From assembly GCF_047238105.1 (NCBI RefSeq), contig NZ_JBDFMD010000001.1, positions 6,820,001 through 6,884,000 on the forward strand: a stretch of 64,000 nt of DNA. Direction: 5' to 3'. Shown piece by piece: positions 35,329-43,240 of the stretch. Every line of letters begins with the position of its first letter. Position 1 is the stretch's first letter. The notes beneath the pieces were generated by a model. It was not told the origin of the DNA. It saw only the letters and a list, made by a program, of their open reading frames with translations, and made no database searches. The position numbers were made by a program, and so were the translations under genes. Source of the stretch: Paenibacillus_D sp047238105 (lineage in GTDB: Bacteria > Bacillota > Bacilli > Paenibacillales > Paenibacillaceae).

Positions 35329-35769
35329 ATGAGTCTGACAATAGCTGAATCGATGGTGAAGCTGAATGCCCAAGCAGCCGACAAGTTCGAAGCGATCCGG
35401 ATCGCCGGGGAATTGCTGGTCCAAGGGGGGCATGCAGATGCTGCCTACGTGGACAAGATGATCGAGCGGGAGCAGACGCTGTCTACCTATATGGGCTCTG
35501 GCTTGGCCATCCCTCATGGCACCAATGAGTCCAAGTCGCTGATCCGTTCGACCGGACTGTCAGTCGTACAACTGCCTGAGGGCGTCGACTTCGGAGAAGG
35601 CGAGCTTGCTTATGTTGTCGTAGGTATCGCTGCACTGGGAGACGATCATCTGGAGCTGCTGACCAATGTCGCCATGGTGTGCTCGGAGGAGGAGAACCTG
35701 CAGCGGATCATCAACGCTACATCCGCTGCCGAGCTGGCACAGCTCTTCAATGAAGGTGCGGAGGAATGA
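35329..35769 (+). CDS. mtlF: Mannitol-specific PTS EIIA component
   Basis: A 146-residue EIIA protein of the fructose/mannitol family that passes phosphate from HPr to MtlA. The active histidine is His63 in GLAIPHGTNE, followed by VSLQ-type strands and CSEEENLQRI. The start at ATG 35329 has GGAGAG 7 bases upstream; ATG 35326 and ATG 35314 are in frame. Its stop overlaps the mtlD ATG. Confidence 0.94.
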   Translation: MSLTIAESMVKLNAQAADKFEAIRIAGELLVQGGHADAAYVDKMIEREQTLSTYMGSGLAIPHGTNESKSLIRSTGLSVVQLPEGVDFGEGELAYVVVGIAALGDDHLELLTNVAMVCSEEENLQRIINATSAAELAQLFNEGAEE

Positions 35770-36902
35770 AAGCCGTACACTTCGGCGCGGGCAATATCGG
35801 ACGCGGCTTCATCGGCTTGATCCTGGGAGCGGCCAACTATGAAGTCTGCTTCGTTGACGTCAACCGTGAATTGGTCGAGCAACTGCGCACGCGCCGCAGC
35901 TATAAAGTAGCCATGGCAAGCGATGATGGCGACACGGTAGTAGTAGGCGGAGTGACGGCAATCGACGGCACGGAGCTCGATAGCGTGGCTGCGGCCGTGG
36001 CGGAGGCCGATCTGGTGACGACCGCAGTCGGGGTCGGCGCACTGCGGCATATCGCGCCCGGGATCGCGCAAGGCATCTCCCGCCGCCTGGCTGCCGGAGG
36101 CAGAACGCTCCAGGTGATTGCGTGCGAGAATGCCATCGGCGCCAGTGCGCAGCTGAGGTCGCATGTCTATCCGCTGCTTCAGGAGGCGGAGCGGGAAGAG
36201 GCAGACCGGAAGATTGCCTTCCCTAATGCGGCGGTAGACCGCATCGTGCCGATCCAGTCCCATGCCGATCCTTTATTCGTCAAAGTAGAGCCATTCTACG
36301 AATGGGTCGTCGAGCGCAATCAGCTGGGACTGCCGGAGATCACAGGCATCCATTATGTCAACGAGCTGACGCCGTATGTGGAGCGTAAGCTGTTCACGGT
36401 CAATACCGGGCATTGTACGGCTGCTTACCATGGCTACCGGCTCGGGGCGTCGACGATTCAGCAGGCGCTTGAGCTGCCGGAGGTGCTGGAGGAAGTAAGC
36501 GGCACCTTAGCCGAGACAGGGGATATGCTCAGCGTCAAGCACGGTTTCGAGCGCGCGGCGCATCAGCAGTATATCGATACGATCATCGAACGTTTCCGCA
36601 ATCCCCATCTGAGCGACGAGGTGGCACGTGTTGGTCGATCGCCGCTGCGCAAGCTGTCGCCGGAGGATCGATTGGTACGACCTGCACGACAAGCTTTCGA
36701 GCTGGGCCTGGAGACCGGCCGGCTTACGGCTGCGATGGGGGCGGCGCTTCATTTTGACGTCGCAGATGATGAAGATGCGAACAGGCTGCAGGAGATGATC
36801 CGGCAGGAGGGGGCGGCGCGGGCGTTGACGCGCGTGACCGAGCTGCCAGCAGGCCATCCGCTGCATGATGCCGCGATTGCGGCTTATCATGCATACTCCT
36901 GA
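35766..36902 (+). CDS. mtlD: Mannitol-1-phosphate 5-dehydrogenase
   Basis: A 378-residue NAD-dependent dehydrogenase that converts mannitol-1-phosphate to fructose-6-phosphate. The Rossmann motif HFGAGNIGRGFIG is at residues 5-17, and the catalytic region includes ERKLFTVNTGHCTAAYHGY near 200-220. It starts in an ATGA overlap with mtlF. Length and motifs agree fully with the family. Confidence 0.96.
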   Translation: MKAVHFGAGNIGRGFIGLILGAANYEVCFVDVNRELVEQLRTRRSYKVAMASDDGDTVVVGGVTAIDGTELDSVAAAVAEADLVTTAVGVGALRHIAPGIAQGISRRLAAGGRTLQVIACENAIGASAQLRSHVYPLLQEAEREEADRKIAFPNAAVDRIVPIQSHADPLFVKVEPFYEWVVERNQLGLPEITGIHYVNELTPYVERKLFTVNTGHCTAAYHGYRLGASTIQQALELPEVLEEVSGTLAETGDMLSVKHGFERAAHQQYIDTIIERFRNPHLSDEVARVGRSPLRKLSPEDRLVRPARQAFELGLETGRLTAAMGAALHFDVADDEDANRLQEMIRQEGAARALTRVTELPAGHPLHDAAIAAYHAYS

Positions 36903-36972
36903 TGCAACAAGAGTGCAGCATTAATAAAACGTCTGTGCAAAAGTGCAGGCGACCAGCAGGGAGGGATCGGAC

Positions 36973-38706
36973 ATGACGATCAGTATACAAGGAATCTCGG
37001 CATCGCCGGGCATTGCAATCGGGCCAGCCTTTGTCATCGAAACGGAATCTTATGTGCCTGCTGAGGAAAGAGCAGCCGATCCGCAAGCCGAAGCGTCACG
37101 TTTCCGGCTAGCGGTGGCCAAGGCGGGTGAGGAGCTGGAGGAGATCAGGCTGGCTGCGATTGAACGGCTCGGTGAGGAGAAAGCGGAGATCTTCGAAGCA
37201 CACCAGCTGGTGCTGGAAGATCCGGATCTGATCGATGTGATCGAGGAACAGATCCTGGAGAAGGGGATACAGGCAGAATATGCGCTATATGAAACGTCAC
37301 GCTCGTTTGTAGATGCATTGCGGGAGATGGACAACGAACTGCTGCGGGAGCGGGCAGCCGATGTAGAGGATGTCGCTGGCCGGATCATGAATGCGCTGCG
37401 GGGCCGCACAGCAAGCAGTCTTACGAGTATCCGGAAGCCTTGTATTATCGTTGCGGACGATCTGACGCCTTCAGACACCGCTCAGTTGGATCTGGACATT
37501 GTCCGAGGATTCATCACCCGGGTCGGCAGCCGCACCTCGCATTCCGCCATTATGGCCCGTTCGCTGGGCATCCCGGCTATAGTAGGTGCAGGTGAACGGG
37601 TAAAGGAGATTACAGCCGGCGATCAGTTGGTCCTGCATGCTGATCACGGGCAGGTCATCGTCAATCCTGACTCGGAAGAGCTGATTCAGTACGAGCAGGA
37701 TCGCCAGCGCTATTTGGATAGCCAGCGTGAGCTGGCGCGGCTAAAAGACCAGCCGACAGTAACGCTGGACGACCATCATGTCGAGCTGGCGGCCAACATC
37801 GGCAGTGTGGAAGATATGCAGCATGTGCTGGACAACGGCGCCGAGGCAATCGGTCTGTTCAGGACTGAGTTTTTGTATATGGGTCGTTCTTCCATGCCAG
37901 GCGAGGAGGAACAGTACAACCAATACAAGTATGTGCTGGAGAAAATGACGGGCAAGCCGGTAGTCATCCGCACGCTGGATATCGGCGGCGACAAAGAGCT
38001 GCCATACATGGAGCTGCCGAAGGAAGACAATCCGTTCCTCGGCCAGCGGGCGCTGCGCTTGTGTCTGGCAAGACCGGAGCTGTTCCGCACTCAGCTGCGT
38101 GCGTTGCTGCGAGCCAGCAAGCACGGCCAATTGAAAATTATGTTCCCGATGATCGCTGTACTGAGCGAGCTTCAGGAAGCCAAGCGCATCCTGCAGGAGG
38201 AGAAGGACAGCCTGCTGCGGGAGGGTCACGATATCGCAAGTGATATCGAAGTCGGTATGATGATTGAGATCCCTGCTGCAGCGCTGGGAGCCGCAGTGTT
38301 CGCGCCGCACGTGGACTTTTTCAGCATCGGAACCAACGATCTCATCCAGTATGTGATGGCTGCCGACCGTATGAATGAGCAGGTAAGTTATCTGTACCAG
38401 CCTTGCCATCCGGCTGTGCTGCAACTGGTACGGATGGTGATCGACGCTGCTGCGCAGCATGGACGCTGGGTCGGCATGTGCGGCGAAATGGCGGGCGATG
38501 AACGGGCGATCCCGCTGCTGCTCGGCCTCGGACTGCATGAGTTCAGTATGAGCGCCGGAGCGATCCTGGGAGCGCGGGCTCAGATCGCTGAACTGAGTTA
38601 TGCGAGCTGGCAGGAAACGGCGCTTGCAGCGCTTGCCCTGGGCAGCGAGCAGGAAGTGCTGGAGCTTGTCCAAACCCGTCTGGCGGCAGCAGCAGCAGGA
38701 GAATAG
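36973..38706 (+). CDS. ptsI: PTS Enzyme I (phosphoenolpyruvate--protein phosphotransferase)
   Basis: The 577-residue protein has the standard Enzyme I size. The phospho-histidine lies in GSRTSHSAIMARSLGIPAIVG (about residues 185-205), and PEP-binding motifs GLFRTEFLYM, RTLDIGGDKELPY, and FFSIGTNDLIQY with the catalytic cysteine in VGMCGEMAGD are all present. ATG 36973 follows AGGGAGGG. It lies about 70 bases after mtlD and 30 bases before an HPr gene, so this operon supplies its own general PTS proteins. Whether another ptsHI exists elsewhere in the genome cannot be seen. Confidence 0.95.
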   Translation: MTISIQGISASPGIAIGPAFVIETESYVPAEERAADPQAEASRFRLAVAKAGEELEEIRLAAIERLGEEKAEIFEAHQLVLEDPDLIDVIEEQILEKGIQAEYALYETSRSFVDALREMDNELLRERAADVEDVAGRIMNALRGRTASSLTSIRKPCIIVADDLTPSDTAQLDLDIVRGFITRVGSRTSHSAIMARSLGIPAIVGAGERVKEITAGDQLVLHADHGQVIVNPDSEELIQYEQDRQRYLDSQRELARLKDQPTVTLDDHHVELAANIGSVEDMQHVLDNGAEAIGLFRTEFLYMGRSSMPGEEEQYNQYKYVLEKMTGKPVVIRTLDIGGDKELPYMELPKEDNPFLGQRALRLCLARPELFRTQLRALLRASKHGQLKIMFPMIAVLSELQEAKRILQEEKDSLLREGHDIASDIEVGMMIEIPAAALGAAVFAPHVDFFSIGTNDLIQYVMAADRMNEQVSYLYQPCHPAVLQLVRMVIDAAAQHGRWVGMCGEMAGDERAIPLLLGLGLHEFSMSAGAILGARAQIAELSYASWQETALAALALGSEQEVLELVQTRLAAAAAGE

Positions 38707-38736
38707 AAAATGATCTACTAGAGGAGGGGATGTGCG

Positions 38737-38997
38737 ATGACTTCGCAAACCTATACGATCCTGAACCCGACCGGGTTCCATGTAAGGCCGATTAAGGATT
38801 TCGTCAAAAAAGCGTCAGAATTTCCATGCAAAATTTTCGTCACCAGCAAAGGCAAGCGGGTAAACGGCAAAAGCTCCCTGAGCATGCTCACCCTGGGAAT
38901 CGCTCACAATGAAGAGGTGCTGCTTGAAACAGAGGGCGAAAGAGAAGAGGAAGCACAGGAGACGCTGGGCAAGCTGCTCACTGAAATACATGAATAG
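38737..38997 (+). CDS. HPr-family phosphocarrier protein
   Basis: An 86-residue HPr-like protein that should carry phosphate from Enzyme I to MtlF. His15 is present (TGFHVRP) and Ser46 is present (NGKSSLSML), so both the PEP-dependent site and the HPr-kinase site are kept. The flanking residues differ from the usual GIHARPAT and KSIMGVMSLG, which may mark a second, operon-specific HPr. It follows ptsI, the reverse of the common ptsH-ptsI order. GAGGAGGGG precedes the ATG. Confidence 0.9.
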   Translation: MTSQTYTILNPTGFHVRPIKDFVKKASEFPCKIFVTSKGKRVNGKSSLSMLTLGIAHNEEVLLETEGEREEEAQETLGKLLTEIHE

Positions 38998-39029
38998 ATA
39001 GCCGGGACGAAGCTATGTCCGGATTATCC

Positions 39030-39069
39030 GCGACAAGGCGGCACAGCATTTGCTGTGCCGCCTTGTCGC
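39030..39069. repeat. Near-continuous 19-bp palindrome between convergent genes
   Basis: Bases 39030-39048 and 39051-39069 are exact inverted copies (GCGACAAGGCGGCACAGCA) with only TT between. No T-tract follows on either strand. It lies between the HPr gene and the convergent bioY, so it probably blocks or stabilises 3' ends from both sides. Confidence 0.85.
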
Positions 39070-39131
39070 ATTCAGATGCAGTTCTCCCGAAACACAAGCT
39101 TTGCTTGCAGACAAGAGGAAGGTATAATAGG

Positions 39132-39719
39132 TCAGACTTGATGAGCGGGTTGCTCAACCTGGCGATGCAGCATCGGTCGGTGCGACCGGCCGGCATACAA
39201 TACCAATGCGGCGATCAGGGCTTTGACAGCGTCGCCTGGCAGGAAGGGGTACATCCCGACAGCCAATGCCCGCTCCAGCGACAGATTGGCGAAGTGAGCC
39301 AGCCAAGGCACGCCTGTCACATAGGAGATCAGTGAGCCGAACAGCATGCACACTGCGAACAGCCAGCCTACGGTTGCAGCCCGCGAAATGTTGTCGGCTT
39401 GATCCAGGATGCGTGAGACAAAAAAACCGCACAGCAAAGCGCAGACAGGGAACATCCACAAGAAACCGCCAGTTGGACCCAAGATAAAGGATAGCCCGCC
39501 CTGACCATGAAGCAGCGGCAAGCCGGCAGCAGTCAAAGCCATAACGATACCGATGCTGTAGAAACCGTAACGTGCGCCGAGAAAGCCGCCGGCCAGCATG
39601 ATAGCCAGATTTTGCAGGGTAATTGGCACAGCTGTAACATAGATAGTGAGGGTGCTCATGACAATGAACAATGCAGCGAACAAAGCCGTAAAAACGAGAT
39701 GACGGACAGACGTAGACAT
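39132..39719 (-). CDS. bioY: Biotin transporter S component BioY
   Basis: A 195-residue integral membrane protein with about six helices, the substrate-binding S component of an energy-coupling-factor (ECF) biotin transporter. Family features are the N-terminal RHLVFTALFAALFIV segment, VPITLQNLAIMLAGGFLGAR, and GLSFILGPTGGFLWMFP. AAAGGAG precedes the start on the minus strand. It is divergent from the ECF ATPase genes with a BirA-like operator between them, so biotin supply should control it. Confidence 0.93.
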   Translation of the reverse strand: MSTSVRHLVFTALFAALFIVMSTLTIYVTAVPITLQNLAIMLAGGFLGARYGFYSIGIVMALTAAGLPLLHGQGGLSFILGPTGGFLWMFPVCALLCGFFVSRILDQADNISRAATVGWLFAVCMLFGSLISYVTGVPWLAHFANLSLERALAVGMYPFLPGDAVKALIAALVLYAGRSHRPMLHRQVEQPAHQV

Positions 39720-39738
39720 TAATGCAGCTCTCCTTTAT

Positions 39739-39773
39739 AATGTTAACCAAAATATTTTTTTGGTGGTTAACAA
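39739..39773. promoter_or_regulatory. BirA-type biotin operator
   Basis: GTTAACC at 39742-39748 and GGTTAAC at 39765-39771 form an inverted repeat with a 16-base spacer, each half extended by A/T-rich flanks (AAT and AATT). This is close to the Gram-positive BirA operator TTGTTAACC-N15/16-GGTTAACAA. It sits 20-30 bases upstream of the bioY start and about 55 bases upstream of ecfA, so one site could repress both directions. Confidence 0.8.
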
Positions 39774-39828
39774 TTCGGATCATACCATGAGTGCCCCCGT
39801 TTTGGGAAGAGTCTGGAGGAAAAAATTG

Positions 39829-40656
39829 ATGGTAAACGATATTAAGCTCCGAGAAGTGACTGTGACGGCCGCCGGGCCAAACGGCCGTGAGGCAAGAGCA
39901 ATGCTGGACCGGGTGACACTGCATATCAGATGCGGCGAATGGGTCCAGATCGCCGGGCCCAATGGCAGCGGGAAGAGTACGCTGGTCAGACTGCTGACCG
40001 GCCAGCTCGGCCGCAGCTGCTCAGTCAGCGGTTCTCTGGACCATGGCTTTGCCGGCAAGCTGCCGGTCCCATATGTCCTGCAAAACCCCGAGGCGGGCAT
40101 CCTCGGAGCAACGCCATGGGAGGATCTGCTGCTCGTCCTGGAGCATAGAGGGGCAGATGCGGAGGAAATGGCAGCCGTCATGATGGATGTATGTGCGCGG
40201 ACCGGCTTGAGCGGTCTGGAGCACAAAGCCGTAGCCGGGATGTCCGGCGGGCAGAAGCAGTTGACTGCTATCGCAAGCTGCCTGGCAGGCAAGCCGCCGA
40301 TACTGGTGCTGGACGAGCCGACCTCGATGCTGGATCCCGCTGCGCGGGCTGAGGTGCTTGCTGTGGTACGCCGACTGCACCGGGCCGGGCTGACTGTCAT
40401 CTGGGTCACCCACCGGCTCGAGGAGTGGCAGAGCGGCGATCGTGTGCTGGCGCTGTGCCAAGGGCAGCTGATCTATGACGGTGATCCGGAAGGCTTCTAT
40501 CTGCCATCCGCTGATGGTGCGCCATCGGCTTGCGAGCGGCTGGAGTGGACACCGCCTTACGCCGTACAAGTGGCGCTCGAACTGCAAGCGCAGGGGGTAA
40601 GACTGCAGCCGCTGCCGCTCACCGGCGAACAGCTGGCCCTGGCGGTGTGCACATAA
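39829..40656 (+). CDS. ECF transporter ATPase (EcfA-type)
   Basis: A 275-residue ABC ATPase of the cobalt/ECF class. Walker A GPNGSGKST lies near residues 43-51, the Q-loop in YVLQNPEAGILGATPWEDL (the ECF-type signature QNPE), the ABC signature MSGGQKQ near 140, and Walker B PILVLDEPTSMLD near 160. ATG 39829 follows TGGAGGA. The stop overlaps the next ATG by one base. With the fused ATPase-EcfT protein and BioY it should form a complete biotin importer. Confidence 0.9.
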   Translation: MVNDIKLREVTVTAAGPNGREARAMLDRVTLHIRCGEWVQIAGPNGSGKSTLVRLLTGQLGRSCSVSGSLDHGFAGKLPVPYVLQNPEAGILGATPWEDLLLVLEHRGADAEEMAAVMMDVCARTGLSGLEHKAVAGMSGGQKQLTAIASCLAGKPPILVLDEPTSMLDPAARAEVLAVVRRLHRAGLTVIWVTHRLEEWQSGDRVLALCQGQLIYDGDPEGFYLPSADGAPSACERLEWTPPYAVQVALELQAQGVRLQPLPLTGEQLALAVCT

Positions 40657-42416
40657 TGCACGGCGGCTGGCATATCGAAGGACTGCAGGTCCGAGCGTCC
40701 GGTCCAGAGTCGGGGTTAATACTGGATCTGCCTCAGGCGTCCTTCCCGCCAGGGGCGATCACCATTCTTACAGGTCCTAACGGAGCGGGCAAGACGACAC
40801 TGCTTGAGTCCATGGCCGGTCTGCGTCCATTGCGAACCGGACGAATCCATGTAGATCATATGACATTATGGCAAGGCAACCGGCTGAACCGGGGTGCCCT
40901 GCTGACATTCGGCCTCTCGTTGCAGCAGAGTCATGCTCAGTGGTTTGCACCTTCTGTGCGCGAAGAACTGCGGTACTCGCTTTCCCCGCTGCGACTCGAA
41001 GAGCGCCAGATCAACGAACGGATGCTGGAGGCCATGTCTGTCATGGGATTGGAACCGCAACTGCTGGATTCAGATCCGTGGCACCTGAGCGGCGGTGAGC
41101 AGCGTCGGCTCGCACTGGCTTGCGCGATCATTCTTAAACCACGCTGGCTGTTGCTTGATGAACCGACGGCCGGACTGGATGCAGCCAGCATCGAACGGCT
41201 GCAGGAGATGCTGCGCGGCCATCGGGCAAGGGGAGGAGGTGCGGTTATCGTCACGCACGACTGGGATGCACTGTGGCCAGTTGCCGATTGGAATGTCGTG
41301 CTGCAGGCAGGTCGGATGATGAGCAGACGCTCTCGACCGGAGATTGCTGCCAGCTGGCTGGAGCCGCTGCATCATTCTGACCCGCCGGAGCTCTCCATGC
41401 CTGCGGAAGCGGCTGTGTTGGCAGCGCTCCGCCGCCAAGGTCTGCAATGGCCTGCCTTATCCGACATAGAACCGCTGCCGCCGGAACGACTTGCCGGACT
41501 GATCGCCTCAGCTCGCACGAATCGAGTTGAGGCGTCCACTCCCTGCGGTGGCCCTGACCCGGCGGGTGCCGTCACGCCTCCGGCTCAAGCTGGACGGCCG
41601 GCGGAGAGTCCGGAGGCGGTTAATGATCCCCGCAGAGCCGTTGTGCAGCAGCCGTCTGTTGATCCCGAGGCGGTTGGCGGGAGCAGCTGGTCTCGGCGGG
41701 ATCCGCGGATATTATGGGTCGCTTACCTGCTCTTCAGCTTCGGTCTTCTGCTCCAGCAAGATTGGTCAGGTCTGTTGCTGGGCGGAGCATTAACCGGTGT
41801 CGTCCTGTGGCAGGCAAGAGCCAGTCTGACAGCATGGCGCGGTGCGATCCGGATCTACATTTTATTTGCTATTATCGTAGTTCTGGTGGCTTCCGTACAG
41901 CTATCGCCTCCCGGCTGGAATGCCGGGGCAGCCAGCATATCGGCATTCCGGTTCGCGCGGATCCTGCTGATCATGCTGCTCGGGCTGACGCTGGCGCAGA
42001 TCGTCACACCGTTCCGGATGCAGCGGGCTCTGGAGCAAGGGCTTGCCGGCTTGACCCGGCTGCGTATGCCGGTACGCGAGCTCGCCCTAGTCGTTTCGCT
42101 CATTTTTCGTTTTATCCCGATGCTCACCACAGAATGGGAACGTTTTGCGAGGATTACTCGAGCGCGCGGCAAGTCGGCTGCCAAGCCTGGACGCGTACCG
42201 ATGAACCAGCTGCCCCGGATGCTGGTGCCGTATCTGCTATCGATGCTGCGGATAGCTGAAGAGATCTCCGAAGCGATGGAGGTGCGCGGGCTCGGTCGGG
42301 ACGCCGCAGCCGGGCCGAAGCTGTACCGGCTGCGGTTGCAGCAGGCGGACTACCTCTTGCTGGCTGCTGGAATCATGGTGTTTCTGGGGCTTGCGGCTGC
42401 GCGGAGCTGGCTGTAA
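40656..42416 (+). CDS. Fused ECF ATPase and EcfT transmembrane protein
   Basis: This 586-residue protein joins two ECF subunits. Residues 1-235 are a second ABC ATPase: Walker A GPNGAGKTT near 40-48, signature LSGGEQRRLA near 144, Walker B WLLLDEPTAGLD near 165, and an H-loop in VTHDWD. A variable Pro/Ala-rich linker spans about 275-345. Residues 345-586 are an EcfT/CbiQ transmembrane unit with several helices and both coupling motifs, TRARGKS near 502 and EVRGLG near 543. The frame is open throughout with no sign of sequencing fusion: composition and codon use are steady. It is co-translated with the preceding ATPase (TAATG). Confidence 0.9.
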   Translation: MHGGWHIEGLQVRASGPESGLILDLPQASFPPGAITILTGPNGAGKTTLLESMAGLRPLRTGRIHVDHMTLWQGNRLNRGALLTFGLSLQQSHAQWFAPSVREELRYSLSPLRLEERQINERMLEAMSVMGLEPQLLDSDPWHLSGGEQRRLALACAIILKPRWLLLDEPTAGLDAASIERLQEMLRGHRARGGGAVIVTHDWDALWPVADWNVVLQAGRMMSRRSRPEIAASWLEPLHHSDPPELSMPAEAAVLAALRRQGLQWPALSDIEPLPPERLAGLIASARTNRVEASTPCGGPDPAGAVTPPAQAGRPAESPEAVNDPRRAVVQQPSVDPEAVGGSSWSRRDPRILWVAYLLFSFGLLLQQDWSGLLLGGALTGVVLWQARASLTAWRGAIRIYILFAIIVVLVASVQLSPPGWNAGAASISAFRFARILLIMLLGLTLAQIVTPFRMQRALEQGLAGLTRLRMPVRELALVVSLIFRFIPMLTTEWERFARITRARGKSAAKPGRVPMNQLPRMLVPYLLSMLRIAEEISEAMEVRGLGRDAAAGPKLYRLRLQQADYLLLAAGIMVFLGLAAARSWL

Positions 42417-42531
42417 CTCTCGGGAGCGGGTCGCAGCTGCACCGCGTATTCCCTGAAAATCTGCCAAATCTGCAACAATTTTATCTATTATTCGTATAAA
42501 CAACTGTCAATGAGGCGAGGAGGAGCTTGCG

Positions 42532-43092
42532 ATGCAGACGAAGGGAAAAGACAGTGAAAAAGACAAGGCGAAGGGCAAACGATGGCGAAAGGAACTGCGC
42601 GAATGGCTGGTATCGATCGCAATGGCTGTCGGCATTGCACTGCTGATCCAGAACTATGCTTTTGCCCAGGCAGAGGTGAGGCAGAGCTCGATGTCGGGTA
42701 CGCTGGAGGAAGGCCACCGGCTGGTGGAGGACAAGCTCAGCTACATATTCTCTGAACCCCGGCGCGGAGATATCGTCATCATCGACGGTCCAGAGAGCGA
42801 TGTCCGCCTGATCAAGCGGTTAATCGCGCTTCCGGGCGATACAGTCGATATACGGGAGGGAGCCGTTTATCTGAACGGAACCAGACTGGAAGAGCCCTAC
42901 GCCAAAGGGCAGACGTTCCCGGTCGGGCTGGAAGTGCCGTTTACCGTGCAGGAGCATCAGGTGTTCGTGCTCGGTGACAATCGCGAGAACAGCACGGACA
43001 GCAGGCAGCTGGGAACGATCAGCTATGACTCCTTGGAAGGCAAAGCGGTGTTCCGGGTATGGCCGCTGCAGAAGTTTGGCGAGATTAGATAA
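42532..43092 (+). CDS. Type I signal peptidase
   Basis: A 186-residue membrane protease that removes signal peptides. A basic cytoplasmic N-terminus (1-25) leads to one transmembrane helix (about 26-46). The catalytic serine is Ser53 (QSSMSGTL) and the catalytic lysine Lys95 (VRLIKRLIALPGD); the GDNRENSTDSR box is also present. Most family members have Pro where this one has Gly (SMxPT), a small departure. GAGGAGG precedes ATG 42532. It seems to be a single-gene unit, one of probably several Sip-type enzymes. Confidence 0.93.
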   Translation: MQTKGKDSEKDKAKGKRWRKELREWLVSIAMAVGIALLIQNYAFAQAEVRQSSMSGTLEEGHRLVEDKLSYIFSEPRRGDIVIIDGPESDVRLIKRLIALPGDTVDIREGAVYLNGTRLEEPYAKGQTFPVGLEVPFTVQEHQVFVLGDNRENSTDSRQLGTISYDSLEGKAVFRVWPLQKFGEIR

Positions 43093-43153
43093 CGGGGACG
43101 AGACGCGGCCGACGTATTATTCACGGCTTGCGTCTTCTTTGTATGAACTCCCA

Positions 43154-43170
43154 TTTAAGAATTATTTAAT
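43154..43170 (+). promoter_or_regulatory. Direct repeat upstream of the kinase-regulator-exporter genes
   Basis: TTTAAG at 43154 and TTTAAT at 43165 are 11 bases apart, the helical phasing typical of OmpR-family response-regulator sites. A TATGAT at 43203-43208 could be the -10; no good -35 is present. Confidence 0.35.
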
Positions 43171-43240
43171 AACTAGTTTCTTTTTCATTCATATCTACCG
43201 GGTATGATTAGAATACTTCAAGCAAAGGCGTGAGAATAGG

